The notes: a model not told the origin generated them from the sequence alone. DNA of 64,000 bases from Deroplatys truncata (GCA_030765065.1 CM060990.1:417269198-417333197), one strand, 5' to 3'. Shown: positions 31,946 through 45,125, counted from the first letter of the stretch. Made by a program: numbers and translations.

Positions 31946-31974
31946 ACACACACTTGGACCTTTTTCTAAAAATA

Positions 31975-32584
31975 AATTCATTGGATTCAGGGAGTCACAA
32001 ACGCAATTTCTGGTGAAATTACGACATTCAATTTTTAGGTGGAACACAACACTTTCCCTACTTAGTGTAGCTACGTAGTAGAGAAAGTAAAAATGCTTAC
32101 TTTGGATTCAGGGATCTCAAAACCTGTATTTCCCTTGAATCTTGCCATTCAATTTTTGGTTGGAACGCAATACTTTCTCTACTTACTGTAACTACGTAGT
32201 AGATAAAGTAAAAATGCTTACTTTGGATTCAAAGAGTCTCAAAATGTCTATTTCCGGTGAATCTCTTTATTGAATTCAGTGATGGAATACAATACCTTCT
32301 CTATCTCCTGCAGCTACGTAGTAGAGCAAGTAAAAATGCTTCCTTTGGTTTCAGGAAGTCTCAAAACATGTATTTCCGCCGAATCTCTTTATTGAGTTTT
32401 TGGTTGGAGCACAATACTTTCTCTAACTCCTGTAGCTACGTAGTAGCGAAAGTAAAAATGCCTTTTTTTTTGGATTCAGGGAGATGTATATTTCCGGTGA
32501 GCCTCTTTATTGAATTTTTGGGTGCAACACAATACTACTTAAAAATGCCTTGTTTTGATTCAGGGGGTCTCAAAACGTGTATTT
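31975..32584 (+). repeat. ~120-bp satellite, left part of an interrupted array
   Basis: About five units sharing GGATTCAGGGAGTCTCAAAA, TTTCCGGTGAATCTC, TTTTGGGTGGAACACAATACT, and a CTACGTAGTAGAGAAAGTAA block. The array continues at 37181 after the LTR element, with ATTT duplicated at the junctions. Confidence 0.88.
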
Positions 32585-33504
32585 TGAGGCAGTATTTTAT
32601 ATCACAACACTGTGAATGCCAGAGTGATTGTAGTGCAAATTAACATTATTGTATAACAATGATCTTAGATGTTTGTTAGCTATAAGCATTGTTAGGAAGT
32701 AAGTTTACACGGCCTCACTGAAACTGACAATAGGAGTGGTAACAATGATGCGATGGGGTGAGTTGTTTATCACTTAGAAGAGACAAACAAAGACGTCAGG
32801 GTAGCGTGCCTTTCTTTAGAAATGGAGGGAATATCTTCCCTAGAGCATATGTGTTTGTAATTGTGATTGGCACATAAAACAGACGCCAATGTTGGCGGGA
32901 TTTAGTAACCAATAGCAACTCTATTATAATGTTTAGGCATATCGGGGTGAGGGAGTATAAATTCTTGAGCCAAAAGCAAGTACCTCTCGCGAGGTACACG
33001 TCAAGCAGTTCTAAAGAATCATTCGCGAGTTATACATCACGCAATTCTCAGCAATCTCTCACGAGGTACACATCACGCAGTTCTACAGAATCATTCACGA
33101 GGTAAACGTCGCGCAGTTCTACAGAATCTCTCGCGAGGTACACATTACGCAATTCTACAGAATCTCTCGCGTCGTAAAGTGAGCTACAAAATGTGAAGTA
33201 GGTACGCGACAACTATTACGACAGTAATTACATTTGAAAATATAACAGTTTCAGTTAGGCGTGTATCAAGATTAAAGATGTGAAATTAATTACGTGTGAC
33301 GGCAATAAATGTGTAAAAATAAATTCTTTTATCAGTGTTATCTTTTATTAACAAGTCCTTTCCGTTTACACGCCCTGCTTAGAGATATTTGCTCGACTAA
33401 GTAATAATAGCTAGCCGGAGGACAAAGAACCCAAATTTTAATAAATTAATAAAGCAATAACAAGCGCACAGCAAATTAGATAACACGAACACATTACTGC
33501 GACA
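32585..33504 (+). repeat. 5' LTR
   Basis: Starts TG, ends CA. It contains a ~45-bp internal tandem motif of the form TCGCGAGGTACACRTCACGCA (32985-33175) and an AATAAA near 33305. Confidence 0.9.
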
Positions 33505-33505
33505 A

Positions 33506-33525
33506 ATGGCTCCCAGAACGTGGGG
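33506..33525 (+). promoter_or_regulatory. Primer-binding site, possibly tRNA-Lys type
   Basis: TGGCTCCCAGAACGTGGGG starts one to two bases after the LTR. Its form resembles the TGGCGCCCAACGTGGGG-like sites of insect Gypsy elements, with an extra base. The tRNA identity is inferred. Confidence 0.5.
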
Positions 33526-33905
33526 CGAAATAACCAGGAAGGGATGAAATAACCAGGAAGGGGCGAGATAACCAGAACGTGGAGCGAATGGAGCAGTGCA
33601 ATTAACTACAAGACGCAGATCCCAGAAACAACCACCAGAACGACCGACGACGACGCGGATGAGAGGACATCAGCGTCTACGAGAACAGAAGACAACAGGG
33701 GAATTCGACTACAGGACACCAAGACAGCGAGACGATGCAGATCCATCGTAGTACAGCGCAGAGGCGACATATACATCTAGGAGAGAGGGGCACGAAGCTG
33801 GACATCAAAACAAGGTCATCACTCATCAGATAGCATCATAAACGTTAGAAAATTGTAAATTTTATGTGTATCCTTAAACAAAAAATAATTGTGAAAGATT
33901 AAATA

Positions 33906-35475
33906 TTGTTGAGAAGTGGTAGGATTAAGAAAACAATGTCCACTAATAATACTGAAGAAATAATTCTGGAAGGGGATAATGTAACAGTTGGCCGTAATTC
34001 AATGCAGATTGCGGAAAATCGCTCAAACAATATAATATTTGAGGGAGGAAATATTAGTGAAGAAAGTCAGAATAGAATGGCAGGTCAGTCAACTCAAACA
34101 TCTGGGATTGTTGTAAATATTTCACGGCAGATAGCCGACGACAGATTAGACCTGATATTAGACCTGTGGGTCAGAGTATTGTACCAAACAGTGATGAAGT
34201 AATTGTAACGGGTGGTGGAAATGAAGGTTCACAAAGGGATGTAAATACAGTAGGAAATGTTAATTTTGATGCTGGTATGATGATGGAAATACTGAGAAAT
34301 ATTACAAATCAATTAAGGGAAGATATTGGTAAGAGTAGTAGGAAATTAAATCAAAAAATGGAAGATATTGGTAAGAGTAATAGGGAATTAAGGGAAGATA
34401 TTGATAGGAGTTTAGAACAAAAACTAACTCAGAGTATTGAGAAATTAGAAGAAAAATGAAATCAAAATATGCCTGATATTGGTAAGAGTAATGAGAAATT
34501 AGAGCAAAAATTAGATCAAAACCGGGAAGAAATTGAAAAGAAATTTATGGAGCTCGATAGCAGTAGAACAAGAATGAGAAATGCAAATCAGGAAATAATA
34601 ACAAGTGAGTTAGGAAAAGTTTCAAAGAAAATGTCAGACATGAGCAGGGAAATATCTAACCAAAAAAGTAAGGTTGATACTAAGTTTGAACATGTTAGTG
34701 TAAAATGTACAGAGTTAGGAAGTCGAATGAGTAGCATTTCAAGTGAGCTAAGGGAGATGAATGCAGATTTAATTCAGGTGCAAGCTAATTTCAGAGGGGA
34801 AATATTTGAAATACAGAAGGAGTCGGAAACCCAAAGAAATAAGTTGTCCAAAGAAGTTAAAGTTTTGTTTATGAATTTGGATCAAAAACTAACTTCTGAA
34901 ATTAACAAGCACCAAACTGTTCAAAATGAAAACAGAAGAAAATTGGAACAGACAATAGAAAATCTGCAAGGTACTGTAAATAGGTTAGAATTGAATTCAA
35001 AGATCAATATATGTGATGTCAATGTATCTGATGCACAGAATAATGATAGAAGTAGTTCCTCAGGTATGGCTAATAATGTGAGTGACGCGGCAGTTTCATC
35101 CATAGCCCACGCCGAAACTCAAAGTGCACAACTAACAGTAGATAATTTAAATATGGGAATAAGGGACATTAAAAACTATAATTATATCTTAAGTGATTTG
35201 CCACTTCCAAAATTTAATTAAAACTCCAATCCAGTACAGCTTATTGCAGACTTTTCAGAGTACTTCAAATTAAAAAGATACCGGAAGCATTGAAAATGAT
35301 AGTTGTTAAAAGATGTTTGGTCCAGAAAACTTTAGATTGGTTACAAATGGTATCAGGGGGCAAAATTTCATGTGAATCCTTTCAGCTATTCATGAACAGA
35401 TTTTGGAACATTGCCATAAAGCATAGAATACGAGCAATGCTTAGCCATGGACAATTTGATCACGAGAGGGAATAG
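33906..35475 (+). pseudogene. gag: Gag-like coiled-coil protein, broken
   Basis: Frames 33906-34202, 34166-34459 and 34469-35221 follow one another. There is a frame change near 34170, a TGA at 34457-34459 between frames two and three, then further breaks after 35221. The protein is rich in Gln, Glu, Asn, Lys and Ser with repeated REDIGKSNRELR-type heptads predicted to form long coiled coils. Near the end LPLPKFN, then FSEYFKLKRYP, KMIVVKRCL, DWLQMV and FDHERE match the capsid region of Gypsy-type Gag of arthropod elements. It would form the particle shell; this copy is non-functional. No zinc knuckle was seen. Confidence 0.8.
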
Positions 35476-36240
35476 CAATGACCGCAAAAGAAACAAAAAA
35501 AAAACAAATCCATGATAGTTAAAGCTGAACTGCGGAACAAAAAATTGGAATGTAAGAGGGTTAACTATGTATATATGTCATAAGGAAGGATAAATAAATG
35601 CAGGACAGAAATAAATGTTTAAAGGGGAACAGGAGCATTTTCTTAGTAAACTGTAGCCAAATTTGAAATGAAGCATGTAATAAGGATAATTTAATGTCAT
35701 ATGAAAGTAAAAGTAAGTAGATATAATTCAAAGAGTATTGTGAACATAAAGTACAAAACAATAAAAAAGGGAAAGGATAATTGAAGCCAAACATTTATAT
35801 AGCAAACAGATAATATGAAATTATGTCTTAGAATTAAGAGATGTAAATATATTTGTGTAGTGGATGAAAATTTTTTGCTAAATATGTTCAATAATTACAA
35901 AATGAACCAGGGTAAAAAAGCTTGAATGTACAAATTTTTATGTCAATAACCTAAGAAGGTATAACCATTTTGTAACAGTGACCTAAATAGTTCAGGGTAC
36001 ACTATTTTCTGTATAAAAAAACTTGTAAGGTCAGATGTATGTATATAAACACATTAGACCCGAGCCAGTGAATAGTGGCCAGAAAAAGGCAAGAAGTACA
36101 ACGCGTGTAAAATGCGTCTGCAGTGTTACGTGCAAGTGATAAATACCGTGTGTTACAAGATTCAGGAGACTAAAAAACAATTATAAAATTTCAAAAAAAA
36201 AGGTTGTAAATATTTATAATTATGTTTCTAGTGGGGCATA
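35476..36240 (+). other. Rest of the LTR interior, no pol seen
   Basis: AT-rich sequence with A-rich runs and no reverse-transcriptase motifs. The bases before the 3' LTR (GTGGGGCATA) are a weak polypurine tract. Confidence 0.6.
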
Positions 36241-37176
36241 TGAGGCAGTATTTTATATCACAACACTGTGAATGCCAGAGTGATTGTAGTGTAAATTAAC
36301 ATTATTGTATGACAATGATTTTAGATGTTTGTTAGCTATAAGCATTGTTAGGAAATAAGTTTACACGGCCTCACTGAAACTGACAATAGGAGTGGGTAAC
36401 AATGAAGCGATGGGGTGAGTTGTTTATCACTTAGAAGAGACAAACAAAGACGTCAGGGTAGCGTGCCTTTCTTTAGAAATGGAGGGAATATCTTCCCTAG
36501 AGCATATGTGTTTGTAATTGTGATTGGCTTATAATACAGACGCCAATGTTGGCGCGATTTAGTAACCAATAGCAGCTCTATTATAATGTTTAGGCATATC
36601 GGGGTGAGGGAGTATACATTCTTGAGCCAAAAGCAAGTATCGCGCAGTTCTAAGAAATCTCTCTCGCGAGGTACACGTCAGGCAGTTCTAAAGAATCATT
36701 CGCGAGTTACACATCACGCAATTCTCAGCAATCTCTCACGAGGTACACATCACGCAGTTCTACAGAATCATTCACGAGGTAAACGTCGCGCAGTTTTACA
36801 GAATCTCTTGCGAGGTACACATTACGCAATTCTACAGAATCTCTCGCGTCGTAAAGTGAGCTACAAAATGTGAAGTAGGTACGCGACAACTATTACGACA
36901 GTAATTACATTTGGAAATATAACAGTTTCAGTTAGGCGTGTATCAAGATTAACGATGTGAAATTTAGTGTGACGGCAATAAATGTGTAAAAATAAATTCT
37001 TTTATCAGTGTTATCTTCTATTAACAACTCCATTCCGTTTACACGCCCTCTTAGAGATATTTGCTCGACTGAGTTATAATAGCCAGCCGAAGGACAAAGA
37101 ACCCAAATTCTAAAAAATTAATAAAACAATAACAGGCGCTCAGCAAATTAGATAACACGAACAGATTACTGCGACA
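36241..37176 (+). repeat. 3' LTR
   Basis: Matches the 5' LTR with substitutions and small indels. The frame at 36586-36873 across the CGCGAGG repeats is not a gene. Confidence 0.9.
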
Positions 37177-37180
37177 ATTT

Positions 37181-38245
37181 CCAGTGAATCTCGTTATTCA
37201 ATTTTTGGGTGGAATACCATACTTTCCCTACTTAGTATAGGTAAATAGTAGAGACAGTAAAAATGCTTTTTTGGATTCAAGGAGTCTCAAAACGTGTATT
37301 TCCGATGAATCCCTTTATTGAATTTTTGGGTGGAACACAATACTTTCTCTACTTACTGTAACTACGTTGTAGAGAAAGTAAAAACGCTTTCTTTGGTTTC
37401 AGGGAGTCTGAAAGAAGAGTATTTCCTTTCCGGGTATTAATCTCGTTATTCAATTTTGGGTGAAATACAATACTCGCTCTACTTACTGTAACCATGGAGT
37501 AGAGAAATAAAAATGCTTTTTTGGATTCAGGGATCTCAAAACGTGTATATCCGGTGAATCTCGTTTTCCACTTTTTGGGTGGAATACAATACTTTCTCTA
37601 CCTCCTGTAGCTACGTAGTAGAGAAAGTAAAAATGCTTTGTTTGGATTCAGGTGTGTCAAAACGTGCGTATCTGGTGAATCTCGTGACTCGATTTTGTGG
37701 AACACAATACTTGCTCTACTTACTGTAACTACTTAGTAGAGAAAGTAAAAACGCTTTTTTTGCTTACAGGGAATCTGAAAACGAGTATTTCCGTTCTGAG
37801 TACGGATCTCATTATTCAATTTTTGGGTGGAATACAACACTTGCTCTACGTAATGTAACTACGTAGTAGAGAAAGTAAAAATGCTTTCTTTAATTTCGGG
37901 GAGTCTGAAAACGAGTATTTCCGTTCGGAGTATGAATCTCATTATTCAGTTTTTGGGTGGAATTCAATACTTGCTCTACTCATTTTAACTACGTAGTAGA
38001 GAAAGTAAAAATGCTTTCTTTGGATTCGGGGGGTCTCAAAACGTGTACTTCCGGTGAATCTCTTTATTGAATTTTTGGGTGGAATACAATACTTTCTCTA
38101 CCTCTTGTAGCTACGTAGTAGAGCAATTAAAAATGTTTTCTTTGGATTTAGAGAGTTTCAAAACGTGTATTTCCAGTGAAATTCGTTATTAAATTTTTGG
38201 GTGGAATGCAATACTTTCCCTACTTATTATAGGTAAATAGTAAAA
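37181..38245 (+). repeat. ~120-bp satellite, right part of the interrupted array
   Basis: About nine units with the same landmarks as 31975-32584, some with a ~20-bp variant segment (TTTCCGTTCGGAGTATGAAT type). Confidence 0.88.
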
Positions 38246-38850
38246 AGAAGAGTTGTGGTATAGATAAACGGCTGTTTGTCGTTATGCCATCTTGCATGCA
38301 ACCAAATAGGGAGAAGTGTAACTTAGACTGCAACTTGAAATAATTTCTGGCCCAAATTGTTGTCAGAGTAAGGTAAAGTGCACGGAAAAACCATACTTTA
38401 TAAGGACATTATGAATATAAACAACACACGTTGGTTGATAATGGGTAGAGAAAGTAGGGAATATTGAAAACCAAACCATTTTGTTTTAACTCTTGCTTAT
38501 TATACAATAATATGATGCTTCTAATTTCTAAAAATTAGTTTGTATACCGCTTATGTTGCTGTGCTGTAATGTTATTGCTGCTTTCTTTTCACATGTATTA
38601 CCTTCTTACAGCCAAGTCTAAGGGAAATGCGATGGAATGATATTTTCTTTAGAACTCTAGCTTCGTAGAGCAGGTATGAGCTAAGGCACCTGCCATAACC
38701 TCTCGATAAGACACCCCCTCTTACCCCCTACAGGTGGAACGGAAAACATTTGGAGCCGTCTGTACATAGTCGAGGACTAAGTCTTGTATGAAAATGAATG
38801 CATCTTTGGATTTATTAAAGTGTAGTTCCTATGTGTTTAAACTAAATTTC
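38246..38850. other. Intergenic DNA, no gene seen
   Basis: No open frame or repeat recognised. Confidence 0.45.
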
Positions 38851-38857
38851 AGACACT

Positions 38858-38935
38858 AAATAATCCGGCACTTCGCTAATCCGCACCCATATGTGCAACG
38901 AACGAGTGGTCGGATTAGCGAGAGTCTAGTGTATC
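38858..38935 (-). mobile_element. Pogo/Tigger-like terminal fragment
   Basis: AATAATCCGGCACTTCGCTAATCCGC, then GGTCGGATTAGCGAGAGTCTAGTG. The complement, CACTAGACTCTCGCTAATCCG, is typical of pogo-type ends. The two facing motifs about 45 bp apart may be a very short internally deleted copy. Confidence 0.55.
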
Positions 38936-39292
38936 CACGAGTGCAACCAAAAATCCAAGACAAGAACGAATACATGAGAGTGAAACAGGCAATGAGGGCT
39001 ATTCAAATCAAGAAGACAAGAAAGGAACTTGTGATATTCGATTAAATTACAGTGAAATTAGAACGCTGTCCACATCACCATTTGAAATTTATTCCTTTCA
39101 TCTGTATTTCTTTTAGCTATTCTGCTGTAGTAAAATTCTATTTAAAAGATTTGTTCTGCATTAATTTTGATACTTTAAAGCCCACAATTAGCAGTATAGA
39201 CATTCTTTGAAAATACAGTAAACTGCCAGAGAAACCACCATACACATTTTCAAGAATTACAATTAATAAAGACAGTTCCTTTTACTAATTCT

Positions 39293-40262
39293 ACGAAGCG
39301 TGTTTTTAAAGTAAGTAACGTTTTGGTACTTTGCCGCTTCCGCGCTGCAGTCGCGATTTTGAGGATGCACGATCACTTTCTCCATTCACTAGGAAGCCAG
39401 ACGCATCTGTGACCGATCGTCACTTTGTGTTTTCCTGTTATTAGAGCGCTTCGAAATCTTCAAAATAATTCAACGACCTGATTCGCTTTTTTAATGCAAG
39501 AAATGTTACGCCAGCAAACATTCAACGCCAAATATGTGAGGTTTATGGGGAAACACTAATGAGCGACAATGCCCGGCTACACAAAACCAAAAAATTTGAA
39601 GATCTCATCGCATAATCTAGCTGGGAACAATTCGACCACCCACTCTACATTACGGATTTGGCACCAAGCGATTTTCATCTGTTTCTTTAACTGAAGAAAT
39701 TCCTTGGTGAAAAACATTTCAACGACGATGGCGTTATGAAACAAGAAGTGCAGACTTGGTTTTCATCGCAGGCGGCATCATTCTTTGACGAAGGCATACA
39801 AAACCTGTTTTTTCGTTACAAGTGCCTGAATAATGGCGGTGATTATGTTAAATTGAGTTTTATTTATGGACGCTCTTTAACTGCTGTGGTTCTTAGCGTC
39901 CCATTCTATACTGGACGTGAAATACCGGAAATTTTGCTCAGAGATCCCTTCCTTACGTTTGAGGTTCTTTTACATGCCGTAAATCTACGACACGTGATCA
40001 CCGGCTTTAATTCCCTTCCGAAGGAAGCCATGCTAAGGATTTTTATGCCCGAAAAAATCCATCGCCCTCCGACGGGTTTTAACCCGCGACCTCGGCAACT
40101 AGAGGCTAGCATGGTAACCACTACACCACGGAGGGCGACGCGGTGATTATGTGGAGAAGTAGTGTAGGGTGTAAGATAATGAATGATAATGAAGTATTTG
40201 GAAAAAAATTATGTGTTATTTCTTAAACAATTATTGGTATTTACTTTAAAAACACGCCTAGA
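39293..40262 (+). pseudogene. Internally deleted mariner element with a SINE inside
   Basis: Ends carry GCGTGTTTTTAAAGTAA (39298-39314) and its complement (about 40241-40257). Inside, a transposase N-terminal piece (ARNVTPANIQRQICEVYGE, around 39490-39550) is fused by a large deletion to the C-terminal part. The latter has SDNARLHKT, WEQFDHPLYITDLAPSDFHL and KKFLGEKHFNDDGVMKQ, ending in CLNNGGDYV. Stops at 39613-39615 and 39688-39690 also break it. The D,D(34)D catalytic core is mostly missing, so it is dead. A SINE interrupts the last codons. Confidence 0.82.
39848..40140 (-). mobile_element. Family B SINE in the mariner remnant
   Basis: Flanked by a perfect 11-bp duplication, CGGTGATTATG, at 39837-39847 and 40141-40151. 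The head and B box are near 40075-40140 on the minus strand, and the tail (AATAAAACTCAATT) is at the left end. Confidence 0.93.
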
Positions 40263-40947
40263 ATGAAAAACAATATCCGAATATTAGATAACCTTATAAA
40301 TCATAATTAAACCTATAAAAGCCGATTATCTCCAGATGTTTTCTTATATACGTCCGATGTGTATATAACTCTCAATTTCTATTGTCTAGCTTCAATGTCC
40401 GTAACTCTCAGAATTAGCATTCTTTGTCCGACAGACATGAACCTATGCGGTAATTGCTGCAGCGGTACCAATGGTTATCCAAGTGTAACAGACCTCTATT
40501 CTATTTCTATGTAATGTTCCGAAATTGTTCTTTAGAAATTCTAAATTTAAAATGACTGAAAATCTTTTGTGGTTATAGTGTCTTGGTATATATTGGAGAA
40601 ATTTAAGTCCTTTGTCTACTTAATTCTATCTTGAGGATTCCTATTAATTTTGTCACGAGAATATTCAGCCATCCGAACTCCTATATTTTTCCCTTATAGA
40701 TTATTGTGCTAATGGTGGATTGGTCCGTTGTTTAATTTTTCAACAAACTAACCACACATGCCAATCACTTGATCGTTCTACTAGTGATATGGATATTGTG
40801 CTGATGGTCTGATATAATACCCAACGCTTCATTTGACTATTCGTGCCTGTTAGGCACAGCGCATGTATGAGTTGGAATTTTCTAAAAGTTTTGGATAGTA
40901 AAAGAGACAACTGGTTCGTCAGAGATGCCGATATATGTATAAAATAT
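40263..40947. other. Intergenic DNA, no gene seen
   Basis: AT-rich; the open frame at 40740-40952 has no motif. Confidence 0.45.
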
Positions 40948-42359
40948 CCCATGAGTAGGAATAAGATGGGAACTAAAGAACAAAGGAAAGATGCCGCCGA
41001 TTGATAAGGATGTAAGCCAATTAACGTTGTATTCAGATATTCCTTTGTTCCACACCGGTGGCCACGCCCCTCCTTAGAGTGCTACTGTCATACCGCCAGA
41101 GAGAGGTGTAGAACACAGGGTTATTCTCCTTTGTGTGCTGACCTGAATACCACCGAGCAGAGTAGAACAAAGGGTACTGTTCTGTGCCGCCGGCAACGCT
41201 CTCTGTTTGTGTGCTACTTTCATGCCGCCCGGTAGAGGTGTAGAACAATAGACTATTGTTCTTTTGTGGCCTGACCTAATGCCGGCAGGGAGAGCAGAAC
41301 AATGGGCTATTGTGCTCGTCGCTAATGAAGGTGTGTCTTTGTGTGCTAGTGATGCCGACAGTCGTGGATCGTCGAACAATGGGGTATTGTTTTCTTCGCG
41401 TGTCGCCACCTCCGCAAATAGATGTCGGTGATAATTGTGTCAATCAATCAGATAATGTTTGTCCATACATAACATTGTCTAACATTTTTGAAAAAAGAAT
41501 CAAGAGTTTATACTGCTAACGTCCTCGCATCGCGCCTCTAAAGAGCTGGACGCAAACCATCGATCGATCGATCGATGAATACAATTAAATATTTTTGATT
41601 GATTAATGTAATTAAACGCTGCTCGTCGATCGATAAATACAATTAAGTGTATATGAATTGATTCGCGCACCTGGTCACCATCGTATTGTGTGTGTGTGAG
41701 TGTGTGAGTGTGTTAAGGTGATTATTACGCGTGTACAACTATTACACTAATAACACTTGTTTGATTCTCCTTTTGAGGGAAATTTTTTGGGAGATTTATA
41801 CGAATATTACATCACTTAGATGAATCCATGACTGAAAGAACACAGTATGGCTAACACGAGACGTTAACGAGTGATTCTTTCGCTGAAAACCCGAGCGTGC
41901 TCCATCTCGTGTACGGTGCCCCACTCGACTAACGGTCTCTCGAATGTGCCGGCATGGACTGTCTCGTATCCCCTCACTTCCCTCTCCACGCCGGCCACTG
42001 ACATCTGCACGCTTCATTTACGCTATCTAGTGGACAGCAGCGCAGGATCGCTCTTCCGCCCAGTGAGGAAGGAGCCGGAACTTCACCATCATAGATTTTT
42101 TAACAAATTCATGGCGGCCATGTTGCCTCCCTGGAAATAACTAGCACAAATCATTTGAAATGGACGATAAGGAACTTCGCGCTTCAAGATATATTTCTAA
42201 GGTTTGTTTACACGTAGATTTGATTCTGAAAAATTAAATAAATACAGTTAACAGTATATTTAAACAATGCACACGATATAAATAAATAAATGATGAACTA
42301 AATAAATAATGACTCAATTCAAATATATCAAGACAGTCGAGGAAAAATACAAGGCAGGG

Positions 42360-42790
42360 ACTATAAAACAGACGTTATCGATAAAGCACTCCACGCGCAT
42401 AAGCATGGACTTTAAAACAGGCATTGTCGATAAAGTACCCTAACCCACTCAAGCAAGCGCATAGGTACGGACCTTAAAACAGGCGTTGTCAATAAAGCAC
42501 TCCACCCACAGCGCAATCACGTGCATAGGCATGGACTTTAAAATAGACTTGGCGGAAAAGTACCACACAGCCAGCGCAAGCACACGCGTATACAGGGACT
42601 TTAAAACAGTTATTGCCGGTAAAAAACGCATTCACCACGCAAGCACTATCTCTCCTTAGTAGGTAGGAGCATTAAAACAGGCATTGTCGATAAAGTACTG
42701 CACTGCCAGCGCAAGCACACGCGTAGGCTGGGACCTTAAAACAGTCATTGCCGGTATAAAAACGCATCCACCACCCTATCACTCTCTCTC
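42360..42790 (+). repeat. ~65-bp subterminal repeats of PE3
   Basis: Units share TTTAAAACAGGC.TTGTCGATAAAG.ACTCCAC and GCGCAAGCACACGCGTA. The mirror is 52985-53445. GC-richer than the surroundings. Confidence 0.85.
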
Positions 42791-43194
42791 ACTCTCTACA
42801 TTACACCAGTGACGTCAACGATTTATATAGCGGTTTACACACCCCTTGAAAAAATATGATGTACAACCCTGAAGAGGGTAAACCTGGCCTCGGGAAATTC
42901 GAACCTAATGGACGAGATTCTTGAGAAGAGATGGGGTCTAAAGCGGGTATTTCAAATTTAACACTTGAGTAGGTTTTAATGGATTATCCCTAAGACTCCG
43001 GGAATTACATCGAGAGAAACGACGTTAATTTCCTTTTCATTACTAACGCTATAATTATATTATCGTCAAGAAAGCTTATTTGTTTATTCCAATTAAAGAG
43101 ACTGGTGTTTCAGCTGCCAAGTCTAAAAATTGTTTGATCCAGCATCATTCCAATGTAATAAATACCAGACTTCTCTGAGAGATAGCGTGTCCAT

Positions 43195-43240
43195 TCACAT
43201 TCGAGAGGTCACCGGTTCGAATCTCGATTAGGTGATTTTC
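43195..43240 (+). repeat. tRNA T-arm-like motif in the PE3 arm
   Basis: GAGAGGTCACCGGTTCGAATCTCGA holds a B-box match (GGTTCGAATCT) but no A box or full cloverleaf. A second copy, TCACCGGTTCGATTCCCGGTGA, is at about 44142-44163. Mirror copies lie at 51628 and 52567. Confidence 0.5.
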
Positions 43241-44524
43241 CTGCAAAGGGAAGCCCTCCCATTTACGATCTTTATAAGCGTTGTTTAGATATGCAGCGTC
43301 TAAACCGGTATTGAATACCAGAGGGAAATCGAACTCTGAACTCAAACTAAACAAATACAGGGACTTTCAAAACATGCATTCCTTTCTTAGTAAATATATA
43401 ATACAGGGCGGGAACTTTTTTAAACAGCCCTCCGTTCGAAAGATATTTTGCTTACTCAAGACGAGAGATCGAACCATTACGAAGACTTCAAATATAAATT
43501 TGATATTTGTTTAAAATCTTTTTCTAAAGACCCAACACCAGTGGTCTTCGAGAAATTCGACAATTAGTTATTCCTGCTGTACACCCCTACAAAAATATGT
43601 TGTACATCCGTAAAGAGAGTAAACCGTGGGCCTCGAGAAATTCCCGGTAGCTGGATACGGTCCTACAGCCATTAACGGACAATGGCAAACCCTTCCCATT
43701 AAGGTGTGTATTATGTTTTTAAAATGATTTCTCATTCTCCTGAAAAGACAGTTCTTATCGAAAACCCTGCTGTTAGATGATGTTGTAAATATTGTAACTT
43801 GTTTATTTATATAAGCCTCAAATACAAGAATTGTTTGCATGCTACCGATAATAAGCTGATATTTTCTATGGAATGTTAAACAAAGAAATATGATTTGGAG
43901 AGGGTGATAAGAAGAGTATGGTATTTAGAATTAGAATGGGAGAAATAATTCAACTTAAGCATTCCAGTGTATCGCCAAAGATATTTTTATGTCTTTGAAG
44001 CAAACCAGTTTTACGGCCTGGTTTATAGATGAATGAAATACTCGATGAATGACAGTGTTATTTAACATGGGTAAAAGGTGTTTAAAGCCTGTTTTGATAA
44101 AAACTACTTCGTGGAAACGTGTGAGGTTTGAATTCTAGAGTTCACCGGTTCGATTCCCGGTGATCACACCGTCTGACATTAGAACCTGTCCGACTTTAGG
44201 ACCTGTATGATGCTCTACGAATACATAGATATAGGGCAAGCCCTACCATTAACGATCTTTATAAGCGCGAGTGTAATTATTTCCTAGCTGGTATGGTGTA
44301 TGGATTCTGTATAACATTCTACTTAAACATTCGTTACTATCGCATAAGTGCGACAATCAAGTTTACCATCATTATTATTTATTACCGTCAAGAAAGCTAA
44401 TTTGTTTATTTCATTTAAACAGACTGATATTTCACAACTGATTGTTCACAAAGTCAGCAGACATCAGGTTGGACGGAATAGACTCCGAGTTCAAATCTTT
44501 AAAGGGTAGCCACCCTACCATTTG

Positions 44525-45125
44525 ACTGTCACGGCTTCTGGACCATCCTAAATACGTAACGCAACACTGCGTAACACCACGTAATCAGTAAATGTAACAA
44601 CGTAACCAGTAGATGTAACAACCTAATCAGAAAAATTAACAACGGAATCAGAAAATGTAACAGCGTAATCATAAAAAGTAACAGCGTAATCAGAAAATGT
44701 AACAACCTAATCAGAGAATGTAACAACGTAATCAGAAAATGTAACAACGTAATCAGAAAATGTAACAACCTAATCAAAAAATGTAACAACGTAATCTGAA
44801 AATGTAACAATGTAATCAGAAAATGTAACAGCGTAATCATAAAAAGTAATAGCGTAATCAGAAAATGTAACAACGTAATCCGAAAATGTAACAACGTAAT
44901 CATAAAATGTAACAACGTAATCCGAAAATGTAAAAAGTATTCAGATAATGTAACAACCTAATCAAAAAATGTAACAACGTAATCTGAAAATGTAACAATG
45001 TAATCAGAAAATGTAACAGCCTAATCAGAAAATTGAACAACGTTATCAGAAAATTTAACAAGGTATTCAGAAAATGTAACATCGGAATCTGAAAATGTAA
45101 CAACCCAATCAGAAAATGTAACGAC
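44525..45125 (+). repeat. ~22-bp minisatellite
   Basis: About 27 units of GTAACAACGTAATCAGAAAAT. It opens HFLITLL-repeat frames on the minus strand, which are artefacts. No unique spacers are present. Confidence 0.95.

Larger units (their letters stand above)
32585..37176 (+). mobile_element. Gypsy-like LTR retrotransposon, gag only
   Basis: Direct repeats at 32585-33504 and 36241-37176, each starting TGAGGC and ending GCGACA, bound a 2.7-kb interior. A 4-bp duplication ATTT lies at 32581-32584 and 37177-37180. The insertion splits a ~120-bp satellite array. The interior has a decayed gag frame and no reverse transcriptase, protease, RNase H or integrase, so it is non-autonomous. The LTRs differ by scattered substitutions and small indels. 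Confidence 0.93.
40954..44437 (+). repeat. PE3 left terminal inverted repeat
   Basis: Matches the complement of 51336-53490 plus 59242-60609. A 90-codon frame (43568-43840 / 51949-52221) differs at only two adjacent-region residues between arms, showing high identity. From the end inward: ~110-bp repeats with AACAATGGG/CTATTGTTC (41035-41400), (ATCG)n at 41563-41576, ~65-bp repeats (42360-42780) and tRNA T-arm-like motifs at about 43213 and 44146. The frames here are not supported as genes. Confidence 0.88.

Noticed and set aside
43568-43840. 90-codon frame conserved between PE3 arms
   Set aside because: Conservation is explained by arm identity; no recognisable domain.
44142-44175. tRNA gene in the PE3 arm
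   Set aside because: Only a T-arm-like hairpin with a B box; no D-arm, anticodon arm or acceptor pairing.
44525-45125. CRISPR-like array (22-bp repeats)
   Set aside because: The repeats are directly adjacent with no unique spacers, in a eukaryotic element; it is a minisatellite.
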